Positions 31,976 through 38,995 of a DNA stretch of 38,995 bases are shown here, one piece after another. The position numbers were made by a program, and so were the translations under genes. The DNA lies in the NCBI GenBank assembly GCA_003427395.1, contig BFEA01001013.1, positions 40,993 through 79,987 of the forward strand. The letters run 5' to 3'. The notes under the pieces are model-generated. The model was given only the letters and a program-made list of their open reading frames with translations. It was not told the origin of the DNA and ran no database searches. The first letter of the stretch is position 1. Each line of letters starts with the position of its first letter. This stretch comes from Chara braunii. Taxonomy: Eukaryota; Streptophyta; Charophyceae; Charales; Characeae.

Positions 31976-33660
31976 CTATGTTGATTGTGACATTCTCAAC
32001 AAATGTGAAATTTTGAGAAGTAAAAACGTTGAGTTTTTATGTGGAGGAAGGATTATAAGAACTTACTCATTACGCAAAGCTTATGAATGGATTGACAAAG
32101 TGTGTGACGAAAGTGAAGGAACCTACTTATGAAAATAAGGTTCCGGAACAACAGACGTGGATTTCATTTATGTTTGAAGGCTTAATGAATATCCCTGCCC
32201 GTCTGTTTTTTTTGTGGATGACTAAAATGAGTGATTTGTATGTGACAATAAACGACCTCTGAGAATGGGCTAAACGGGGCCCGACCCATGAGGTACATTT
32301 GTGACCTGTGTGATAAGGTCAATCAGGCTAACCATTTTTCGGTTAGTCGTAAGAGTGAGATGTCTGATTATTCCTGATAATGGGAAGTTCATTTGAGAAA
32401 GAGTTTTAAAAAGAATGTGTAAATGAGTTGAGTTTGAATTATCACCGTGTGAGTTTCGAGATCTTGAACCCTAAACCCATCATTAAGTTTGAGTTTTGTT
32501 TTTCTCATAGGCTGATTTGAGTGCCCGGCACGATAAAATATCGTTCAAAGGGACCGGGAATGGTGTAGTCTTGACTTTGGACGACTTTTTGTGATTATGG
32601 CTGGTGGAAAGTGACTTTATCCTCTTTGTTGAATTAGAGGTTGAAGCGTGTCAGTGCTTAGCCGATTATTCGGCTATTGTAGATTCACTATTTTGGTCAG
32701 GAATTAAATGGTATTTTCAACCGATGAGTCACGCTGTCATTTGCCAAGCTATCCTAAGGAATTGAGGCTCGAAGTCGATGTAACTGGATGACCGTTTTTT
32801 CAAATTAGTTATGTTTAGAAAAAAAATTATATACGTTTCCTTGGGGCTGTGTTTAAACTGTATTTGGTTTGGACACCCAAAGCGACGGGGACGTCGCTTA
32901 ATAGGGTCCGGGAGGACTGTCGTACCAAATACCCTTACAAGGGTATTTGGCGTGCTTTTTGTAATCCACGCAAGTGCGGCCTCGACCGAAGTTGACGGCG
33001 CGCTCCGGAGTGAGAGTTGAGTCCTCGACCGGGTGAGCGGCGCGCGCGGGGTATTGATGGCGAGGAACAACCATTGACGACCTGGGTGTGCACAACGTCA
33101 GAGGCCAGCGGGGCGTGCGGCCCCTTGCCCCGTTCTTATTTTTATTAATTTTATTATTTTACTTTATTTTTACGGTTATCTTTGACCCGGTGACTGGGTC
33201 CGAGACTGACGCCGGGCACCTGGGTCTGGCTCGACTACTACTTTGTCGGACGCTGGTGGCCATTACGGCAGTCGAGGACCTTGATCACGCGCCTCTTTCG
33301 ACAGACCCGCTTGGGTTCTGGCGTGTCCTGGATGCTGGCAAAAATTCCTCTGTCTACCCGTCTTGATACTTGGACCGGGGAGTTCAATGTGCATGCGAGC
33401 CGTTGGGTAATTAGCCCACGAGGAGGAAAGAAACCTTGGTGGCGGGAGTCGCTGGGGGCGCACCATCCGCCAACCACGGTTTGTTGTGACAGGTTTGAGT
33501 GCGAGCATGCCCACCGGGGGCCCACAAGGTGGTGAACTATGCCTGGGCGAGGCCAAGGGGTGCCGGTAAAAGGTTCCCGCAGTGCTGGCCACGCGGCCCA
33601 AGCCGTCCCAGCAGCAGGCCACTTCGGCCTGCAAAGTTCTCATTGAAAGAATTGCTACAG
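31976..33660. other. No gene seen; three perfect hairpins and a sharp composition change
   Basis: Hairpins: TAGCCGA-TTAT-TCGGCTA (32659-32676); AAGCGAC/GTCGCTT (32880-32899); CCAAATACCCTT-AC-AAGGGTATTTGG (32925-32950). AT-rich sequence gives way to GC-rich sequence near 32960. Open frames at 33088-33777 on both strands have no recognisable features. Confidence 0.55.
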
Positions 33661-34665
33661 CGGGTCCAGGGGGGCACAGGTGGGAGGCTGCCGCAGTTTT
33701 TGCTGTACGGTAAGGCTGTCCCAGCGGTTGTTCCATGGGACACTGCCCCCACCTCGATCTTCAAAGTTCTCATTTGAATATTTGCTACTACCGCCAAGAT
33801 CTGCACCAGGACCCGCGGGGTGGTGGAAGCCTGGGCAACCATGACCAAAGGATACACCGCCCGTTAACCTCAGCCTGCTGCGAAAAGTGAGAGGGTTGGG
33901 TGTTGCAAGCCTGTGGGACCAGCAGCTGCGGACCCCAGCTCAGTGGGTACACCTGCAAACTGCTGAAAATGGGCCTGCGGGAACTGCTGCGGCGGGCCTA
34001 GCTCAGTAGTACCCCCATGAACTGTTGAATAGGCTTGTAGGAACGGCACCTGCGGACCCAGCTCAGTTGGTATACCTGCAAACTGCTGAAAATAGGTCTG
34101 TGGGAACTGCTGCCGACGGGCCTAGCTCGGTAGTACCCCCATGAACTGCTGGGAACAGGCCTGTGGGACCAGCTCCTGCGAACCTAGCTCAGACTGGTAC
34201 ACCCGCGAACTGTTGAGAACATGCCTGTGGACCTATCTCAACTGGTACACCAGCGGACTGTGTGAAATAGGCGTGTAGGAATGGCACCTGCGGGCCTAGC
34301 TCAGTGGTACATCACCTTAACTGTTGAAACGCAGACCTGAGCTCGAACTCCACTGAAGGTGGGCAAATGGGAGCTTGCAGCACGTGTTGAAATGCTGCTA
34401 TTTTTATTTTTTTATTTTTATTCTTATTTTTTATCTTTATTTTTATTTTTATTATTTTACTTATTCCGAGAGGTGGGGACTGAGCAGGGGGCACCGGTGG
34501 GAGGCTGCCGAAGTTTTGGGTGTGCGGCAGGTTGTCCCAACGGCATGTCAGATGGAACTCGCCTCCACTTCGGTTTTCAAAATTCCCATCTGAATATTTG
34601 TCCCTACCACTAAGATCTGCACCGGACCCTCGTCACCCAGGCCCACGGTGAAGGCCTAGTAGCAG
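33660..34665 (+). repeat. ~170-bp direct repeats flanking a ~62-bp tandem array
   Basis: The flanks at about 33665-33830 and 34484-34660 share GGTGGGAGGCTGCCG, TGTCCCA, CATYTGAATATTTG and AAGATCTGCACC. Between them, units marked by AGCTCAG (33937, 33999, 34060, 34124 as AGCTCGG, 34185, 34234 degenerate, 34298) repeat every 49-64 bp. The array alternates two subtypes. A T-rich tract, (ATTTTT)n at 34397-34462, ends it. Confidence 0.8.
34290..34400 (+). other. tRNA-derived, SINE-like segment with A- and B-box-like motifs
   Basis: TAGCTCAGTGG (34297-34307) matches the tRNA A box. GCTCGAACTCC (34341-34351) is close to the B-box GGTTCGANTCC. They begin 44 nt apart, the spacing found in tRNAs. The T-run that follows could terminate RNA polymerase III. 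Acceptor and T-stem pairing are not maintained, so this is not a functional tRNA gene. Confidence 0.4.
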
Positions 34666-35640
34666 GCCCGCGCCCGCCTATCCACTGCAAGCGCTTGCAG
34701 CCCGGCCTTCAAGACTGATCGACTCCGCAGGTGAGTTGATACACACTCCTTAGCGAATTTCGGCCTCTGCGACCACAGTCGTGTCTGCGCTAGGACACAC
34801 TTTGACAACGACTACGGAGGCAGAAGCCAAGGTAGCAATGGCAGGAAAAAGAGAGGGTGAATCTGGCTCAATCCTCGTACCGGGTGCAAGCAGGGTATCC
34901 AAGGGCGCAATGATGGGGGTGACGAAGACGACAAGCCAAGGTAGCAAAAGGGGAAACGTGAATCTGGAGTCGAAGCGGTGCTAGGTGCATTCAAGAATTG
35001 GCATGGCGGATTTGAAGGGGAGTAGATGGTGGCGAAGGTAAAAATTTGTAGCGCCCCCATTTCCTAACAGATTTAGGTGAAGTAAAAGTCAAACCTCAGG
35101 TCTTGGGAGGGGGCGAATCCGATGGCAACATCGGATTTTCAGTTGAGCAGGTAGTTTCGATTGAGCTACGAGGGAGGTAGTGGAAACAGATATGGCAGAA
35201 AACGAGAAGTTAAGTATCTCGCTCGTTTCTTAATGAAATTGAGCGAGAGAAGAAGCTAGACGGGGGGTTTTAGGCAAGGCGAATCAGATGGAATGGTTAG
35301 TTTGCCTGTTAGAGAGCTGAGCAGGGTGGTAGGAGGAAAAAGGACTGCGCGCGGAGGTGTTGGAGAAAAATAGATATGGCGGGGAGGAGGAAAAACCGGC
35401 ATATCTCGTCGGTTTTTGGACCGTTTCAGGTGAGGTATGAGTTGAAGTTGGGGTTCTGATGGATGGAGAATCCGGTGGTGGTCTCCGTTTGGGCTCTAGA
35501 GTAACAGATTGGGCGTTGCGATGGTGGAGGGCTGCATGAAAATATGGCAGCGTAACTTTCCATGTTAAGGTGGGAGACTCACTCCTACTATGGGCATTTG
35601 GCGAGTAACTGAACAGCACCCATGGTAGAGGCCTTTTTCT
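34666..35640 (+). other. No gene seen; two related hairpin units
   Basis: Two diverged copies, 183 bp apart, begin with AGATATGGC (35188 and 35372). In the first, AAACGAG (35200) pairs with CTCGTTT (35222), and TCTCGCTC (35217) with GAGCGAGA (35241). In the second, AAAAACCG (35391) pairs with CGGTTTTT (35410). Loop sequence ATCTCG is shared while stems differ but stay complementary. Confidence 0.45.
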
Positions 35641-36328
35641 TACCTTGTCAAACGAAGATTACGCGGTAGTCGTCCAGGAGCTCATCACAGACCCTGAGCG
35701 TTGGAGGTCATCCTCTCTGGTGCGGTGCTCACCATCAACACAGTATGCGCCCTTCCGTTTCGTCGCCTTGCTATCCATCCACAAGGAGGATAGAAGAAGG
35801 GTGAGCGGGCAATGGAGACGGGTGGAGAGCATAGGATTCGTCTGTTTCAGTTCGCGTGTGCTCGGCTACGATATTGACTGGGTGCATTGAGCTCGGGAAG
35901 AACGGAAGTAAGACGAAGGGGGTACGAGGGATACGGGGAGAAGTCGAAGAGGTGGAATATACTTACCTGATCAGAGGGCATCCGTGCTCGTGAAGATGCA
36001 GGCCTGCTACAGAGCTTATACCACGGAAGTGCAGAGCGAGGCTCATGGTAGTGGCTGACTGTTGCAAGCTTGGGGTCGTCCCTACGGCCCGTGGTCATGG
36101 CCGAGCTTATTTTTGCCATGGCGCTTGTTGGTCGATTTCTCGTAGTATTCATCTCCTTGCTTGCTAACGTGCTCGCCATAGTAGCAGCGACCTCAATCTC
36201 CTCCCGTCCCTCATGTTCCGTCTGACTTTGAACGAACCTGGCCAAGATGAAGGCCAGGTGCGTTCATACACGGGAAGTGCCCAACGAGAGGAGGGGAGAG
36301 AAAGTACGGAAGGAGGAAGTGGGCACTT

Positions 36329-36447
36329 ACCTGCTCGGAGTCGGCAGCAGCAGTAAGGCGGGAGGAGTTATGAGAATGCAGTGTGTTACCTGCTCGGAGT
36401 CGGCAGCAGCAATAAGGCGGGAGGAGTTCTGAGAATGCAGAGTGTGC
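36329..36447. repeat. 59-bp tandem duplication with a splice-donor-like edge
   Basis: CTGCTCGGAGTCGGCAGCAG begins at 36331 and again at 36390, with near-identical downstream sequence. On the minus strand each copy ends ...GAGCAG and is followed by GTAA, so a putative exon end and donor have been duplicated. Confidence 0.85.
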
Positions 36448-37329
36448 CTCCACGATCCGGCAGAAGATTCATTCGATTCTGCTCGTCCTTTCGATGGGAG
36501 TAGCGTGAGGCAAGCCGTGTGTGGAGGAGATAAGTACCTAGTGGTGATGCGCCACGAAAGCACTAGGATTACGATGTACCCGCCGATGTTCTAGCGAAAG
36601 ATTCATTCTCATTTCTCCGCATTTTTTTTAGGGAGTGGGCACTCGCCGGGGCTATCGTGCCCATGCTCAAATAGGGGGTTATGCTTCCCGCATTCAAGTT
36701 CTTCCTACTTGTGACCATTGTTGGAATCTTATCTTGACCCCAAAGATGACACCTCATGACTTCAATTAAGCCTGGCCGCGTGAACAGTGAGGTGTTGTCG
36801 ATGTGTTCAGTGGTAGCAAGGGTAGGAAAAGAAGCAGAGGGGGCTGAGATAACGGAGTGAAGAGTGAAGGTGTCGAGGGGGAGCGTGCATAAAATAAGGT
36901 TAGTTGGAAGATAGAGAGAAGGGAGGTGAAGCAGCAAAGTAAAAAGGGAAGTCACTTTGTTGGAGAAGGGATCAGGTGAAGCCGAAGGAAGTTACTGTAA
37001 GAGTCATGATACTTACTCTGGCCTTAGAAGGTTCACTGCTGCTGTAGCCTGTTGACGACGGTTCCCTCTCCAAGTTGTTGTCGGACCGGCTGCTGCCAAG
37101 TCTGATACGGCTGCAGCCATGGTTGCTGCTGAGGGACCGGAATGTTGCTATGGGTATGAGGCTAGTTGAGAGTTACTACGGGCCGCTAAAGGTTGTACTT
37201 GGCAGGAAGGTTGGCCAGGTGCACTGTAGAGGAGAGGGGTGGCAGGAATCGAGGAGTAGGAAGGGGGAACAAGGGATGGAGGATGCCTACCTGCAGCAAG
37301 TCAGGGATAGTGAGCACGTGAGCTATCAC

Positions 37330-37332
<3 letters not shown>

Positions 37333-37416
<84 letters not shown>

Positions 37417-37483
37417 GAATGAGAGCGGGATAGATGGCGCGTTCTTGTTCGTGGTAATGCTCTGCATGGTCGACGCCTGCATN

Positions 37484-37563
<80 letters not shown>

Positions 37564-37634
37564 TATAAGAATGAGAACGGGATAGATGACGCGTTCTTGG
37601 TCGTGGTAATGCTCTGCATGGTCGACGCCTGCAT
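37333..37634. repeat. Two GA microsatellites within a 152-bp duplication; single N
   Basis: GA arrays at 37333-37413 and 37485-37562 are each followed by nearly the same roughly 60-bp sequence (CGGGATAGATGRCGCGTTCT to CGACGCCTGCAT), offset 152 bp. An N at 37483 marks the junction, so the second copy may be an assembly artefact. Confidence 0.9.
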
Positions 37635-38363
37635 ACACCTTGGTTATCATTTCTAAAGCAAGGAAGTGTTGCTGGTGAGCTACTGTCGTACCTTCGGTGT
37701 TGCACCGCTCCCGTTACCCCCAAGTTGGTCTGACTATCGACACAACCGCTGTTTGACGTAGGTCAAGGCTGCTGCGTCAGTTTGAAGTAGCCCAAGTTTC
37801 TACTACGTACCTGGGCGATGTTGTTGCCTGTCCTCAGGAGTGGCGAACTGTGGTAGCTGGGCCGTTGCTGGAATCAGCGGCAATGCGGTTGTGCATTTGT
37901 AAGAAGGGGTCATATTGGAATCCGCTTGCTGCTGCCGAGGCCAGCGGTATTGCTTTGTGCTCAAAGTAGCGTTTGCTGCTATAGCTGTGCACTTTGAGAT
38001 GTGCACACAACGCTGCTTGTGTACGCAGGGTTTGGCTGCATATCACTGCGTACGACCACTACGTTGACTAGATACTATTGTGTGCGATAGCTGCGTACGC
38101 TAGGGTTGGTGTGCATAGTTGGCCTTGCTACACTTTGCCACACTTTCTGCGCTGCCCTCGCTTGCAACTGGTTGTAAGCGCGGTTTCCGACTGAGTTTTC
38201 TTTGACAGCATCTCGAAAAAGATACAGGCGTGTGCCTTGTTTGAAGGCGGCCTTTCTAGTCTGTGTAGCAACAACCTAGTCTGAGAGAGCAATACGAAGA
38301 GTCATTGGGTTGTGCAAAGGAGTTATTACTGCGATTTGGAGGTTCGTCAGGGTGCTGCTGTTT
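37635..38363. other. No gene seen
   Basis: GCGTACGC (38093-38100) and several TGCGTACG phrases recur near 38000-38100. No polypurine tract is visible before the LTR edge at 38364, where one would be expected if this were a 3' LTR. Confidence 0.5.
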
Positions 38364-38995
38364 TGCGTTTGGCCAAGGGTTGACCATCCTATTGCGAGTT
38401 CGGCCACCATTGTGGGGCCCTCAGGCCCGTCAAGACTTCAAGGCCCTCTCACGCGAGTCTGAGCGCACCCCTCTTGTATCTGAGTGACTCAACTTCTCTT
38501 CTTCTACCCTTCTTCAGAGAGGAAGACGGCAGCCAAAATTGAAACCCGTAATCCGTGCCAAGGCCTCTGTGGGAGGTTCGCCCCACCAATTGCGGGAGCT
38601 CTGCCGGGGTTCAGGCGGGGCCCTGGAGGCAGAGAACTTCGAGGTAGGTCTCCCTTAAGATCCCGCATACACCTAATTATACCACCCTTTATTCCGTTTG
38701 ACTGAGTCGGACTTTTTACATATTTCCTTGACTTCAATTCAAAACTTTAACTGAATCAGGGAGAATTTATTATGTTTGTCTAAATTTATCAGCCTGAAAT
38801 GAAATCCACGATGTATGCCTTCGATGATTTGAATTGGGGCTGGAAATGAGCTCCTCCAAACTGATCCGGTCGCCTTGCTCGTTTTGTCTAAGACATTGAA
38901 CTGGGGCTGGAAATGAGGTCCTTCAGACCGATCCGGTCGCCTTGCGGTTTTTGCCTTAGACATTGAACTGGGGCTGGAAATGAGGTCCTTCAGAC
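38364..38995 (+). mobile_element. LTR copy C, 5' part only (window ends inside it)
   Basis: Nearly identical to copy B from TGCGTTTGGCC onward, with a short deletion near 38510 relative to copy B. It includes ACCAATTGCGGGAGCT and the 67-bp array units from about 38830. It may be the 3' LTR of the copy B element, which would then have a 10.6-kb interior, or a separate insertion. The window ends before this can be decided. Confidence 0.8.

Larger units (their letters stand above)
35639..37813 (-). other. Possible antisense spliced locus (series of donor-like sites)
   Basis: On the minus strand, donor-like sites recur. CAGGTAAGT occurs at 35969-35961 and 36333-36325; weaker ones (CAGGTAAC, AGAGTAAGT, CAGGTAGGC, CAGGTACGT, AAGGTAAG) lie near 36388, 37019, 37294, 37813 and 35647. 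Short open segments lie upstream of some, for example about 93 codons ending PSDQ at 35970. The unit GAACCTGGCC...GGCCAGGT at 36234 is related to units at 7573 and 7806, which precede LTR A. It may be an antisense gene in a retroelement's 3' internal region. No protein family is recognised. Confidence 0.3.

Noticed and set aside
33088-33857. Overlapping 84-157-codon open frames on both strands
   Set aside because: GC-rich DNA gives long frames by chance; no domain, start context or conserved pattern is visible.
34290-34362. Functional tRNA gene
   Set aside because: A- and B-box-like motifs have correct spacing, but acceptor and T-stem arms do not pair.
38300-38363. Polypurine tract before LTR copy C
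   Set aside because: No purine run is present immediately upstream of 38364, so C cannot be confirmed as a 3' LTR from this feature.

Overview
The window looks like nuclear DNA of a plant-lineage eukaryote with a large, transposon-filled genome. A charophyte green alga such as Chara is my best guess, but that is inference. The evidence: several spliceosomal-type donor and acceptor sites, LTR-retrotransposon sequence with a primer-binding site that fits plant-type tRNA-Asp, a Helitron-like fragment, many microsatellites, and two scaffold gaps (14425-14756, 25011-25165) plus a single N at 37483. I see no intact host gene, rRNA gene, functional tRNA gene or CRISPR array. Nearly all coding sequence is broken.

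Layout. 1-2200: GC-rich repeats, a CAGA/CAGG tetranucleotide tract and CT microsatellites. 2225-4212: a decayed gene of unknown family. 5003-6430: a Helitron-like N-terminal region with a frameshift, cut off before any helicase. 6500-8750: no gene, but partly related to the sequence that precedes a later LTR. 8751-12441: a long terminal repeat (copy A) carrying an AT-rich insertion. 12527-12980 (minus): a small decayed exon. 13430-18921 (minus): a 5.5-kb pseudogene whose reading combines a ParB/sulfiredoxin-like domain with a divergent amino-methyltransferase-like domain. 13245-13340 and 19086-21709: about 20 copies of a 24-bp palindrome, GAAGTTCG-N8-CGAACTTC, on both sides of that gene and in it. 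21710-24298: minisatellites and hairpins. 24299-27716: a 5' LTR (copy B), then a primer-binding site at 27719, a leader, and a gag gene with a CCHC knuckle at 29415-30509. 30510-38363: no recognisable pol, but several structured repeat arrays. 38364-end: LTR copy C, possibly the 3' LTR of the copy B element.

The most interesting part is 13.2-21.7 kb. ParB-methyltransferase fusions are known from bacteria and phages, and ParB proteins bind short palindromes. Here a eukaryotic ParB-methyltransferase-like gene lies inside a field of palindromes whose arms co-vary. This could be a mobile element with subterminal protein-binding sites, or a palindrome-targeted chromatin or modification system. A second genome-wide signal is that almost every in-frame stop in otherwise open coding stretches is TAG, with one TAA and one TGA. 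That pattern fits decay of CAG, CAA and CGA codons by cytosine deamination.
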